Shown: positions 20,568 through 43,367 of the stretch, one piece after another
Numbering within the stretch: position 1 is the stretch's first letter
Layout of the letters: each line of letters opens with the position of its first letter
Assembly (NCBI RefSeq): GCF_003194385.1
Contig: NZ_LAPT01000017.1
Coordinates: 1-56,887 of the forward strand
Direction of reading: 5' to 3'
DNA: 56,887 nt
Source of the DNA: Pokkaliibacter plantistimulans
GTDB lineage: Bacteria; Pseudomonadota; Gammaproteobacteria; Pseudomonadales; Balneatricaceae
Program-made: the position numbers and the translations under genes
Notes under the pieces: generated by a model
The model's input: only the letters and a program-made list of their open reading frames with translations
What the model was told of the DNA's origin: nothing
Database searches by the model: none

Positions 20568-21203
20568 TTAATGGGCTGGATAAGGCTTATTATTGACCCG
20601 CCTGATTCTCTGCAATGTCATCCCCCACGCCGACGATCTAATGTCCATTTCAATTGCCAGCTCACCCTCTGGTAATGCCGAGTAGGTTTGCCACTCTATA
20701 CAATTCTGAAAATGGACGGATTTCAGAGATTCTGGGTTCAGCTCATAGTGGCAATACTTTGTACTCACCTTTTGCTTTTGCGCACTGTCCCTGACGGTTT
20801 GAATTATGCCTGTTTGCATATTGATAAGTGACGGAATGGAGTAGGTCACCAGTGGTTTCAGCAAGAGATAGCCAGCCAGCAGCATCAGACCGTGGCAAAT
20901 AAGCAGGTTTTTTACTGAGCTGCTGGTAAACAGCATGCGGTTGCATTTCTCCAGTATCCAGGAACCCATCATATAAATGGCCAGCAGTGCCGTAATGACG
21001 ATGGGCAGGGCGTAGTCGTTGACCATCGCGCCGGGTTTGAAGTGGTGCGGCACAAAGGTATTGGCAGCAATACCAAGCATGGCCAGCGGCATCAGCACAG
21101 AAAACGATGACTGGAAAAAGGGCTTTACTGCGCGTTTCCGGTTATTCCGGCGTTTGAGCAGCAAATCCCGTTTGCTCTGATTAGTATCCCTGACAGTGCG
21201 CAT
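20568..21203 (-). CDS. Hypothetical protein with about three transmembrane segments
   Basis: About 211 residues, family not recognised. The basic N-terminus (KRDLLLKRRNNRKRAVK) is followed by hydrophobic segments at about residues 35-50, 65-82 and 100-120, then a soluble C-terminal domain with two Cys (YCHYEL, QNCIEW). I take ATG 21203 rather than the TTG at 21209 because AGGATC is well placed before it. It is downstream of the lipase/lipoprotein group on the same strand but separated by a terminator. Confidence 0.6.
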   Translation of the reverse strand: MRTVRDTNQSKRDLLLKRRNNRKRAVKPFFQSSFSVLMPLAMLGIAANTFVPHHFKPGAMVNDYALPIVITALLAIYMMGSWILEKCNRMLFTSSSVKNLLICHGLMLLAGYLLLKPLVTYSIPSLINMQTGIIQTVRDSAQKQKVSTKYCHYELNPESLKSVHFQNCIEWQTYSALPEGELAIEMDIRSSAWGMTLQRIRRVNNKPYPAH

Positions 21204-21227
21204 GGCCAATGATCCTTTTGGCTGTCT

Positions 21228-21274
21228 GCTAAAAATAAATAAGGCGAAATGCCACGATTGCAGTATTTCGCCTT
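21228..21274 (-). terminator. Rho-independent terminator of the lipase/lipoprotein operon
   Basis: AAGGCGAAAT (21241-21250) pairs with ATTTCGCCTT (21265-21274); on the minus strand the stem is followed by TTATTTATTTTT. It lies just after the second lipoprotein gene and has a near-copy at 21922-21955. Confidence 0.8.
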
Positions 21275-21283
21275 GGTTATCGT

Positions 21284-21883
21284 CTACTTGGTGTTGTTAG
21301 GGCACTCTGCATGAGGGCTGAGTGGCACCCTGATTTCTGTTTTTGGCTGATTAGTTAGCGCTTTTATGACTTCATCACGGCTAAACGTCATGGTGTTGCT
21401 GTCAGCCCATTTGGCGATATTGGTCAGGCGAATCTGAATTCGCACTTGATCATAGTTATCCCTGAGCAGGTTAATACCCTCTCTCGGATGTTCGGGGTCA
21501 AAGGTGTCATGTTCATCAGGCACTTTTGCCGTCAGCCCCTGAAACACGAGCGCATCCGCTTCTTCCCCGGGTTGGAAGGTCTTTCCGTTATAACGGCTAA
21601 CAAATTGCCCTTGTTGTTTGTAGAGCAGCATGCTGCCTGAGTCGTCGGAGGTGGTGGGGTGGTTTTTGTCGTTATCCAGATAAGCCCAGGTGGCAAAAGA
21701 TCCATCTACAGGTTTGATCGTCGAATCAAAACGGAAGTGTAGCCTGAGATAGTCTTCACGATATTCACCACAGTCTGCATAGCGAACCAGAGTGACAGGC
21801 GTGAGTGACAGAGGGGTGACTTTGATTTCCTTAGTGCAGCCAGCCAATGTGGCGCCAAGAGCTAATATCCATAGTGTTTTCAA
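21284..21883 (-). CDS. Lipoprotein, paralogue 2, possible immunity protein
   Basis: 199 residues. Signal peptide with lipobox LAGC (MKTLWILALGATLAGC), so probably anchored on the periplasmic face. The mature part is closely similar to the neighbouring 201-residue lipoprotein along its length: both have KVTPLSL, YADCGEYR-DYLRLH-RFDS, an internal AWAY-D-DKNHP stretch, and an identical ending from NTMTFSRDEVIKALTNQ to the C-terminus. It is the third gene after the lipase-like gene. Extra immunity copies are common next to antibacterial lipase effectors, hence the suggestion; no known family name is claimed. Confidence 0.7.
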   Translation of the reverse strand: MKTLWILALGATLAGCTKEIKVTPLSLTPVTLVRYADCGEYREDYLRLHFRFDSTIKPVDGSFATWAYLDNDKNHPTTSDDSGSMLLYKQQGQFVSRYNGKTFQPGEEADALVFQGLTAKVPDEHDTFDPEHPREGINLLRDNYDQVRIQIRLTNIAKWADSNTMTFSRDEVIKALTNQPKTEIRVPLSPHAECPNNTK

Positions 21884-21921
21884 TAGCCTATTTTCCTTTT
21901 GGCTACCTATTTAAATACTTA

Positions 21922-21955
21922 AAAGCGAAATGCCACGATTGCAGCATTTCGCCTT
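21922..21955 (-). terminator. Second copy of the terminator, between the two lipoprotein genes
   Basis: AAAGCGAAATGC pairs with GCATTTCGCCTT. It is a near-copy of the terminator at 21228-21274 and was evidently duplicated with the gene, so transcription may drop between the two lipoproteins. Confidence 0.6.
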
Positions 21956-21964
21956 GGTTACCGT

Positions 21965-22570
21965 CTATTTGGTGTTGTTAGGGCACTCTGCATGAGGGCT
22001 GAGTGGCACCCGGATTTCTGTTTTTGACTGATTAGTTAGCGCTTTTATGACTTCATCACGGCTAAACGTCATGGTGTTGCTGTCAGCGCCCCCTACTATA
22101 TTGGTCAGGCGAATCTGTACGCGTAACTGATCATAGTTGTCGTGCAGAAGACTGATGCCTTGCTTCGGCTGAGTTGGATCATGAGAACTATCTGTCGGAA
22201 CAATCAGCTCAGAAAAGAGGAGAACATCAGCTTCTTCTCCGGCACTGAATACCTTATACCGAGATCTTTCATCCATCAGGGTATCAATATATTCGCCCTG
22301 CTCATTGTAGAGAACGCGCGTATCCCCATTTGAATTATCGCTTGGATGGTTTTTATCTCTGTCGATATAAGCCCATGCTGCAAATGCCCCCGCTGAGGTT
22401 TTCATGGGTGAATCAAAACGCACGTGCAGCCTTAAATAATCATCGCGATACTCACCACAGTCCGCATAACTGATAAGGATTGCAGGGCTTAGGGAAAGTG
22501 GAGTGACTTTTACATTCTTTGCACAGCCACTTAATGCAATCCCTAAAAATAAAATAGATAAAGCTTTCAA
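21965..22570 (-). CDS. Lipoprotein, paralogue 1, possible immunity protein
   Basis: 201 residues with lipobox LSGC (MKALSILFLGIALSGC). Its ATG overlaps the stop of the lipase-like gene (ATGA), so the two are translated together, the usual arrangement of effector and immunity genes. The mature domain shares the YADCGEYRDDYLRLH and FSRDEVIKALTNQ blocks with the paralogue downstream; the middle (residues 80-140) has diverged most. Periplasmic location would suit protection against a lipase delivered to the periplasm. Inference only. Confidence 0.72.
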   Translation of the reverse strand: MKALSILFLGIALSGCAKNVKVTPLSLSPAILISYADCGEYRDDYLRLHVRFDSPMKTSAGAFAAWAYIDRDKNHPSDNSNGDTRVLYNEQGEYIDTLMDERSRYKVFSAGEEADVLLFSELIVPTDSSHDPTQPKQGISLLHDNYDQLRVQIRLTNIVGGADSNTMTFSRDEVIKALTNQSKTEIRVPLSPHAECPNNTK

Positions 22571-23190
22571 TAGCTTCGCTCCCCTTTGGCGGTGAGTGCA
22601 TTTAGCGCCTCTATATACATGAGACCGCTTTCTGCATGGCCTACTGTTGTTTCCTTATTGATATTGGCTTTGTTCTGATAACCCAGCTGACCGCCAAGGG
22701 TAGCAATGGTGTCAGAGGCATCGTCAGCAAAAGGCGCACTAAATGCAGAAGCAATACCGGCAACAGCGTTGCCGACCACGGGTACGGTAGCGATAGCATC
22801 GACCAGTGTTTGTTTCTGGTAGACGTTGACCCAGATACGAGCACCCACCGGGCTGGTCAGAGGCAGCAGAGAAACCGGGTCGAGAGTAATTAGAATATTG
22901 ACGCTTTGTCCCTGCTGTTTAAGTTTCTGCGCAATACGAATAGCGGCACCGCCACCCCAGCTATGCCCCGTCAGATTCACCGTATCGCCGCGCTTGAGGT
23001 CAGCCTGAATGCGGATTAATAGTTGAGTGTATTCCTCGTGCCCGTAGTGATCAGTAATAACAGGAGTCTTTTGCTGATCACGGTAAGCCTGAGCATGAAG
23101 TTTGATGTTATTGGTCGCGCCGACCACTTTTGAAAGCAAATCCCCTTTATCCGCGCCTCCGCCGACAAAGTATTCGAGAATGCGTGCCAT
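22567..23190 (-). CDS. Alpha/beta-hydrolase, lipase-like; candidate antibacterial effector
   Basis: 207 residues. The nucleophile elbow GHSWGG (about residues 78-83) gives the catalytic Ser; LDP in ITLDPVSLLP and GHAESG near the C-terminus offer the Asp and His of a Ser-Asp-His triad. There is a glycine-rich start (FVGGGADKGD) and no signal peptide. A short lipase without its own export signal, followed by overlapping lipoproteins, resembles type VI secretion lipase effector (Tle) and immunity (Tli) pairs, but no VgrG, PAAR or T6SS gene is in the window. AAGGAG stands a dozen bases upstream and AAGGAAAG directly before the ATG. Alternative: a plain intracellular esterase. Confidence 0.65.
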   Translation of the reverse strand: MARILEYFVGGGADKGDLLSKVVGATNNIKLHAQAYRDQQKTPVITDHYGHEEYTQLLIRIQADLKRGDTVNLTGHSWGGGAAIRIAQKLKQQGQSVNILITLDPVSLLPLTSPVGARIWVNVYQKQTLVDAIATVPVVGNAVAGIASAFSAPFADDASDTIATLGGQLGYQNKANINKETTVGHAESGLMYIEALNALTAKGERSY

Positions 23191-23530
23191 CTTTCCTTAG
23201 CTCCTTCTGGCTGCATGGATGTCCCTGGTATGAGGCAAGATACATCTCCACGGCTTCCCGCCGCTCAAACCGCCGCCCGATTCTAGTGGTAAATACCGTT
23301 CCGGCAAGGCGGGAAATGTATCTGCTGCCAGCGGCGCAGCGCCTGTTCAGCCCCGTTCTCACTTCTTTCTCATCTCTTTTTCGATCCTTTCACGCCCCCT
23401 GCCAAGGTTAAATTTCCCTCCTGATCCATCGTCCTCTCTGGGTACGTCTGCTGTATGCGGGCAGGCGCTGTTCGCACGTTTTGTGCGGCTTTTCCCCCTT
23501 TTCTGACGAGAAATACCGAGGCTGTGATCC
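23191..23530. other. Intergenic region before NRPS 3
   Basis: 340 bases without a supported gene. Divergent promoters for the lipase operon (minus) and NRPS 3 (plus) must lie here. A small hairpin CGCAC-GTTTT-GTGCG at 23473-23487 followed by a pyrimidine-rich run lies in the NRPS 3 leader and could be an attenuator. No clear Fur box was found. Confidence 0.4.
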
Positions 23531-39256
<15,726 letters not shown>

Positions 39257-39343
39257 CTGGAAGAGCGTGGCTCGCATTGACAGCTATTATGTACTATGGC
39301 AGGTTAACGGCCTTTATTGCTTATATTAGGGAAGGTGAATTAA

Positions 39344-39769
39344 ATGGAATTGAGTAGTCCAGAATTAAAGGTTGCTGTTGGAAAGTTTATTAGCATTGCC
39401 TATTCAAAAGATAAGGGATTAACGACCCAGCTTCTATTATCAGGCGGTGCTAGCATTACTGTTGATGAACAAGGGCATGCGAAGCTTTCAGGTAAGGCCG
39501 GTATATTGGTTTTTAATGGTTCACCTGTACTGGAAAATATAGGTGCAAACATAAAAACGATAAATATTTCATTTTCTAATGAAGAGGATATGAAGATAGG
39601 ATATACACTCACGCTAAATATGAAGTTTGGGCGTATGAAAGTGAAGGGTGATTTTGATTTGGATGAAATGATTACCTCATGCTCTGGTTTACTATGCAGG
39701 GCAGCCAAAGCACTTAAGTTCAGACATGCAAGTTATGATGCTGAGTTAAAAAGAATTTTGGGGAACTGA
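39344..39769 (+). CDS. Hypothetical protein, AT-rich island
   Basis: 141 residues, not recognised. No signal peptide or membrane helix; predicted to be largely beta (alternating segments such as GASITVDEQGHAKLSGKAGILVF and KIGYTLTLNMKFGRMKVKGDF). GGAAGGTGA is well placed before the ATG. It is followed after three bases by the next gene, so the two form an operon. Base composition drops sharply compared with the NRPS gene just upstream, a sign of separate origin. Confidence 0.65.
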   Translation: MELSSPELKVAVGKFISIAYSKDKGLTTQLLLSGGASITVDEQGHAKLSGKAGILVFNGSPVLENIGANIKTINISFSNEEDMKIGYTLTLNMKFGRMKVKGDFDLDEMITSCSGLLCRAAKALKFRHASYDAELKRILGN

Positions 39770-39772
39770 ATA

Positions 39773-40231
39773 ATGAAGAAGATACTTACACTTCTTTTCC
39801 TTCTTCCCGTCTATGCCTGTGCCGCTAATGTAGCCTTGTACGAGAGCTATCAAAACTTTGAAGAGCATATAAAGGACAGGTCAAATAAAATAGATGGACT
39901 TGTCGGGTACTTTGCTAAAGAAGTGGTTGATCAGGCTCTTAGTGATATAAAAAAGGGAGATGCAGAAGATAAGGTAGTATCAAATTTATCGTTTCCGCAC
40001 ATTATGAAAAATGAAATATCACATTTTGAAAAAACGGCTGCTGACGGCGATGTTGGTTGCTTAACTGTTAATGGCTATGAGTCTTCTAACTCCCCAGTCA
40101 GTTTCAGTCTGCTTTATACAAAAGAACAAGGGCGATGGCTAATAAAAGATATGTTTATTGCTATGCCTGAAAAAGTGGAAGATTTACCTAATTATGCTCA
40201 GTGCCCAGATGAAGCGGAAGCCAGTTTTTGA
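39773..40231 (+). CDS. Hypothetical secreted protein, AT-rich island
   Basis: 152 residues with a cleavable signal peptide (MKKILTLLFLLPVYACAANVAL; cleavage likely after ACA). The mature part ends in a region with GRWLIKDMFIAMPEKVEDL, similar in style to small periplasmic domains of the DUF4878/SnoaL-like kind, but no firm family assignment. It starts three bases after the preceding stop with GGGGA as ribosome site, so it is co-translated with it. Confidence 0.65.
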   Translation: MKKILTLLFLLPVYACAANVALYESYQNFEEHIKDRSNKIDGLVGYFAKEVVDQALSDIKKGDAEDKVVSNLSFPHIMKNEISHFEKTAADGDVGCLTVNGYESSNSPVSFSLLYTKEQGRWLIKDMFIAMPEKVEDLPNYAQCPDEAEASF

Positions 40232-40320
40232 AAGTGTGTGCTATTTTAAAATTTAGCAGTTCAATAAGCTTTATATTGGCTAGTACTGTACTTTTATACT
40301 AAGTTGGCATTAATTGGAGA

Positions 40321-40560
40321 GTGCCAAGTCATACGAAAAACCACACCAGTATAAATTTTTACTATGTGGTTTTTTCTTGTGCTCTATTATTTTTTACGTC
40401 ACTGATGACGTTTAAAAATGCTCATGGAGTAATGGAAAAATGCGGCTTGTTGTTCGCAGCAGTATCAATACTTGGGCTAGCCTTCTTGTATTTGGGAAAT
40501 ATTTTTCTTCCTTATGAGATATGGCTGGAAAAAAGGTATGCAAGAAACGTCGCTTTTTAA
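40321..40560 (+). CDS. Small membrane protein, GTG start, uncertain
   Basis: 79 residues with two hydrophobic helices (about 14-32, YYVVFSCALLFFTSLMTF, and 42-62, CGLLFAAVSILGLAFLYLGNIFL) and a basic tail. The GTG start has GGAGA directly adjacent, which is too close for a good ribosome site, so the true start may be different. Not recognised. It lies in line with the following DUF4177-like and YidD-like genes. Confidence 0.45.
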   Translation: MPSHTKNHTSINFYYVVFSCALLFFTSLMTFKNAHGVMEKCGLLFAAVSILGLAFLYLGNIFLPYEIWLEKRYARNVAF

Positions 40561-40587
40561 TAACTGAAAAAAGCTAGAGGGGTAAAT

Positions 40588-40830
40588 ATGTTTGAATATA
40601 AAATGGTTCAGATTCCGCCAAATATTGCAGTCCAGATGAAAGCTCATAGAGGCAATGAAGCCGCTGCATATCTTGAAAATGTCGTAAATGAATATGCTGC
40701 TGATGGATGGGACTTTCATCGTGTTGATAGTATAGGTGTGCAAGTCCAGCCTGGTTGTTTTGATGCGCTAAGTGGAAAGAAAGCAGAGAGTAACAGCTAC
40801 TACGTGATCACGTTTAGAAAGGAAAAATAA
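40588..40830 (+). CDS. DUF4177-like small protein
   Basis: 80 residues: FEYKMVQIPPNI at the start, a central LENVVNEYAADGWDFHRVDSI and a closing YYVITFRKEK. This is the pattern of DUF4177 proteins, short alpha/beta domains of unknown role. A clear AGAGGGG ribosome site precedes ATG 40588. The next gene begins two bases after its stop. Confidence 0.7.
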   Translation: MFEYKMVQIPPNIAVQMKAHRGNEAAAYLENVVNEYAADGWDFHRVDSIGVQVQPGCFDALSGKKAESNSYYVITFRKEK

Positions 40831-40832
40831 AA

Positions 40833-41036
40833 TTGGTCTGGCTTTCGATAAAACTCATAGAGTTTTATAGAGTGATAGCTCCGCAGTCTTTGAGAAATTC
40901 TTGCTTATTTGATCCATCTTGTTCTGAGTATGCAGTAATAGCACTGAATAAATATGGTTTTGTGAGAGGTTGGATTAAGTCTATAAACCGCATTTCTCGC
41001 TGTAAGCAACCCAATGGCGGAGTTGATCTTCCTTAA
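40833..41036 (+). CDS. YidD-like protein (membrane insertion efficiency factor family)
   Basis: 67 residues starting at TTG 40833, with AGGAAAA as ribosome site. The string FYRVIAPQSLRNSCLFDPSCSEYAVIALNKYGFVRGWIKSINRISRCKQPNGGVDLP shows the YidD pattern: three Cys in C-x5-CS-x(2)-A and the RC...GG-D ending. Canonical YidD sits in the rpmH-rnpA-yidC locus and helps insert membrane proteins; this one is divergent and lies among accessory genes, so it is probably an extra copy with a different partner. Confidence 0.75.
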   Translation: MVWLSIKLIEFYRVIAPQSLRNSCLFDPSCSEYAVIALNKYGFVRGWIKSINRISRCKQPNGGVDLP

Positions 41037-41074
41037 AAATGGCCAATAAGGCTGCAATCTATCAACTCAGTGTG

Positions 41075-41092
41075 AAACATCATATGATGTTT
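41075..41092. promoter_or_regulatory. 18-bp perfect palindrome
   Basis: AAACATCATATGATGTTT is a perfect dyad between the YidD-like stop and the terminator. It may be a protein-binding site or part of the transcript end structure. Confidence 0.4.
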
Positions 41093-41095
41093 ATG

Positions 41096-41506
41096 TTACA
41101 TAAAGGGCCTTTTGGCCCTTTTCTTTTTAATGGTCTCTTTTCTGGAATTTACTGGTAGTGCCCAATCCACCATAAGTGGTATATGTACGCCGGTGTCAGA
41201 CCATTCCACATTATCAATCAATTGCAGCATCTCAATATCTTTCTCTGCAACTAACTGGTTGGATTTGTTATAGAGTTTTATCACTCCGGGTCTGTCACCT
41301 GAGCTTCCTGGCATCAGTGAAATCAGGCTGGTATAGCTGTAAACCGTAATATGATATTCACCACCGGGTTTGATAAACGTTTTGTATTCCAACTCAGAAA
41401 TATGTTTTACAAACGTTGCGTAGATAATCAGAGCTATCGCTATAAAAATGGCGATGGCAAGAATAGGCTGATTCTTTATTGTGAGCATTTTACTTATTAA
41501 ACTCAA
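41096..41506 (-). CDS. Hypothetical membrane-anchored protein
   Basis: 136 residues, unrecognised. One N-terminal helix (about residues 14-32, PILAIAIFIAIALIIYATF), then a soluble domain with GGEYHITVYSYTSLISLMPGSSGDRPGVIKLYNKSN and VEWSDTGVHIPLMVDWALP, and a basic tail (KKKRAKRPF). Probably a periplasm-facing anchored protein. It converges on the YidD-like gene, and its last codons lie within the opposing terminator. Confidence 0.6.
   Translation of the reverse strand: MSLISKMLTIKNQPILAIAIFIAIALIIYATFVKHISELEYKTFIKPGGEYHITVYSYTSLISLMPGSSGDRPGVIKLYNKSNQLVAEKDIEMLQLIDNVEWSDTGVHIPLMVDWALPVNSRKETIKKKRAKRPFM
41103..41132 (+). terminator. Rho-independent terminator after the YidD-like gene
   Basis: AAGGGCC and GGCCCTT pair around TTTT and are followed by TTCTTTTT on the plus strand. 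The stem overlaps the last codons of the convergent gene on the minus strand. Confidence 0.8.
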
Positions 41507-41571
41507 AGGTGGAGGGAGTATTAAGTTTGATGGTTTTAATGTCGGAGTAGAAAATAATTCACTCAGTTTTA

Positions 41572-41826
41572 TTATTGCCTACTCTTCAGATTTTTAAATT
41601 TGTAAAAGAGCCTAGGATGATCGATAGCGAATATCAAGCCAAAGAGTGATGTTCTCTGGTCTATTAACGCGTAACCAAAAAAGTAAGTGTCACGGGCAAC
41701 TGGCAGTCCGTCCGAGTTTTTGCCGCAACAGACTTGAGCTAACGCCTGATGTTCAGAGTAGCCATGAGATAATCGCGGTAGAAGCAGTGTTCCCCACCCG
41801 TGAGAATGGGAAGTTGTGGTATGCAA
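41572..41826 (-). CDS. Doubtful small ORF
   Basis: 84 residues; the C-terminal half (RDTYFFGYALIDQRTSLFGLIFAIDHPRLFYKF) reads like protein, but the N-terminus (MHTTTSHSHGWG) does not, and an 81-codon ORF overlaps it on the other strand (41646-41891). Either could be a remnant. The stretch 41507-42069 otherwise holds only the paired AAGGTATACCTT palindromes and the start signals of the next cassette. Confidence 0.25.
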   Translation of the reverse strand: MHTTTSHSHGWGTLLLPRLSHGYSEHQALAQVCCGKNSDGLPVARDTYFFGYALIDQRTSLFGLIFAIDHPRLFYKFKNLKSRQ

Positions 41827-41858
41827 GCTCCGAGTATTTCATCCTTGAAAAATCTGAA

Positions 41859-41874
41859 AGAAGGTATACCTTTT
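41859..41874. promoter_or_regulatory. GGTATACC palindrome, copy 1
   Basis: AGAAGGTATACCTTTT, a near-perfect dyad, is repeated 130 bases downstream. The pair could form an operator set for the gene starting at 42070. Confidence 0.4.
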
Positions 41875-41988
41875 GGATGGTCTGTTGTTGATTTAAATAC
41901 CTTTTAATGAGTCATCTTTGTGTTGGTTAATTTATTATTTCTCTTAAAATCAAAGTCTTACGTGACTGCTTTTAAGATAGGGCTTGCT

Positions 41989-42004
41989 AAAAGGTATACC
42001 TTTT
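41989..42004. promoter_or_regulatory. GGTATACC palindrome, copy 2
   Basis: AAAAGGTATACCTTTT, a perfect 16-base dyad, lies 65 bases before the start of the next gene. Confidence 0.45.
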
Positions 42005-42042
42005 AATAATTGTTATGAGGTCGGAGACTTCATTAACATACT

Positions 42043-42049
42043 GTTAGCT
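42043..42049 (+). other. Possible upstream cassette boundary (GTTAGCT)
   Basis: GTTAGCT fits the GTTRRRY-like core at which integron integrases cut, and lies about 20 bases before the start of the gene whose stop abuts a real attC. The paired arm expected for a full attC is not seen upstream, so this may be an attI-like, secondary or decayed site. Confidence 0.3.
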
Positions 42050-42069
42050 ATTTAAAATAGGATCGAGCA

Positions 42070-42393
42070 ATGTTCGGAATGTTTAAGAAAAAGGAAGTGG
42101 AGTGGCCATTTGACCAGCCAAAGAACTGCGCCGTATTCACAATTCGTCAAATCATCGTAGGTGAATGTCCTATTCAGGTTGTGTATCACGATCTAGAGGA
42201 TGATGGTTGGCAGTTTGTAAGCAATGTTGAATACACAATAGAAGATGCCAAGCTAGTTGGGCTAGAAGAAATTACAAAAATTGATCCTACTGTATTTGAG
42301 GTCGCCACAATTGAACCTGGCTTCCATGCTTGGAGAAACAAGGTTGGTGATAAATGGACAATTGCTAAAACGCCCGAACAACCAGATGAGTAA
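42070..42393 (+). CDS. Cassette-borne hypothetical protein
   Basis: 107 residues, soluble, acidic, with no signal or membrane helix. Its pattern (FTIRQIIVGECPIQVVYHDLEDDGWQFVSN and ITKIDPTVFEVATIEPGFHAWRNKVGDKW) resembles small DUF2185/immunity-type proteins often found as orphan integron cassettes, but I cannot name the family firmly. AGGATCGAG precedes the ATG. Its TAA stop touches the left end of an attC site, the standard cassette arrangement. Confidence 0.7.
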   Translation: MFGMFKKKEVEWPFDQPKNCAVFTIRQIIVGECPIQVVYHDLEDDGWQFVSNVEYTIEDAKLVGLEEITKIDPTVFEVATIEPGFHAWRNKVGDKWTIAKTPEQPDE

Positions 42394-42455
42394 ACTAACA
42401 AGCAAAGGCAGCATCGCCCCTACGGGGCTGGACCTCGCTGCTTTGGGCGTTAGCC
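42393..42455 (+). other. Integron attC recombination site
   Basis: The left arm CTAAC-AAG-CAAAGGCAGC (42395-42412) and right arm GCTGCTTTG-GGC-GTTAG pair with mismatching three-base spacers (the usual unpaired central spacer) and one extra G in the left arm (an extrahelical base). The core site GTTAGCC is at 42449-42455, and a small inner hairpin (GCCCC-TAC-GGGGC) caps the structure. These are the defining traits of an attC. No integrase gene is present in the window. Confidence 0.88.
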
Positions 42456-42497
42456 GATAAGGTTCAGCTATCTGAATACGACAGAAAAAGAGACCAA

Positions 42498-43367
42498 ATG
42501 GAACATCCAGACAGTTTTTTAAACATCATCTTCCATGAGATCAGTGAAACAGGTGACGACTTGGCTCTCTGTGCTGGATTTGAGCGTGGGCAATGGAGAA
42601 ATGAGCAGTTAGCAGATCATATGATGGAATGGCTGCCGGAATTCGCACTTGAATATTCAGAGTTAAGTGAAATTGGTCACGCTAATGCGCTGCGGATGAC
42701 AAAAAAAGCAGCAAAAATTGTTTATCAAACAGAAAAGTATGGACTGAGAGGTGAGTTCGGTGAACTATTACTACATATAGCAATCCGCCAAGTTTACGAA
42801 ACTCTACCAGCTGTTAGTAAAATTTATTACAAAAGTGCCGTTAACGAAACAGTAAAGGGATTTGATGCTGTGCATGTTGTGAGAAAGGACAACGATCTTG
42901 AATTGTGGATCGGAGAAACAAAGTTTTATGAAAATATAACAAAAGCTATTTATGATGTTTCAAAAGAGATTGTTGATCATTTGGAGACCGATTATTTAAG
43001 GTCAGAATTTATTCTAATAAAAAATAAAATTGATCCCTCATGGCCGGAAGCAGAAAAGCTAAAGAAACTATTGCATGCAAATACATCTTTGGATGAGGTT
43101 TTCAAAAAAGCCTGCATTCCAATATTGCTCACCTATGACAGTGACGTGGTTGGAGTCAGTGGAGTGAGTAACGATGAATATAGGGAGAAAATTAGAGGCG
43201 AGCTTATTAATACGTATGCCCGTCTAAGGGAAAAGATTGGTTCCGAGTATAAAAATAGGTTCACCCAAGATTTTCCGCTCACTGCCCACGTCATTCTTGT
43301 CCCATTAAGAGAAAAAAAGAAGCTCATAGCAGCACTTGATGAACGACTTAAGGCGCTTCAAATATGA
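42498..43367 (+). CDS. hamA: HamA, Hachiman defence nuclease (DUF1837)
   Basis: 289 residues. RGEFGELLLHIAIRQVYETLP, then KGFDAVHVV and LELWIGETKFY (about residues 130-158), form a PD-(D/E)xK-type site (Asp ... Glu-x-Lys). DUF1837 proteins are HamA, the nuclease half of the Hachiman anti-phage system, held inactive by HamB and released on sensing DNA damage or invader DNA. The stop overlaps the HamB start (ATGA), so they are co-translated. The gene starts 43 bases after the attC core. The ribosome site is weak (AAAGAGA). Confidence 0.88.
   Translation: MEHPDSFLNIIFHEISETGDDLALCAGFERGQWRNEQLADHMMEWLPEFALEYSELSEIGHANALRMTKKAAKIVYQTEKYGLRGEFGELLLHIAIRQVYETLPAVSKIYYKSAVNETVKGFDAVHVVRKDNDLELWIGETKFYENITKAIYDVSKEIVDHLETDYLRSEFILIKNKIDPSWPEAEKLKKLLHANTSLDEVFKKACIPILLTYDSDVVGVSGVSNDEYREKIRGELINTYARLREKIGSEYKNRFTQDFPLTAHVILVPLREKKKLIAALDERLKALQI

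Noticed and set aside
41646-41891. 81-codon plus-strand ORF
   Set aside because: Overlaps another ORF on the opposite strand and contains a palindromic site at its end; neither reading is convincing.
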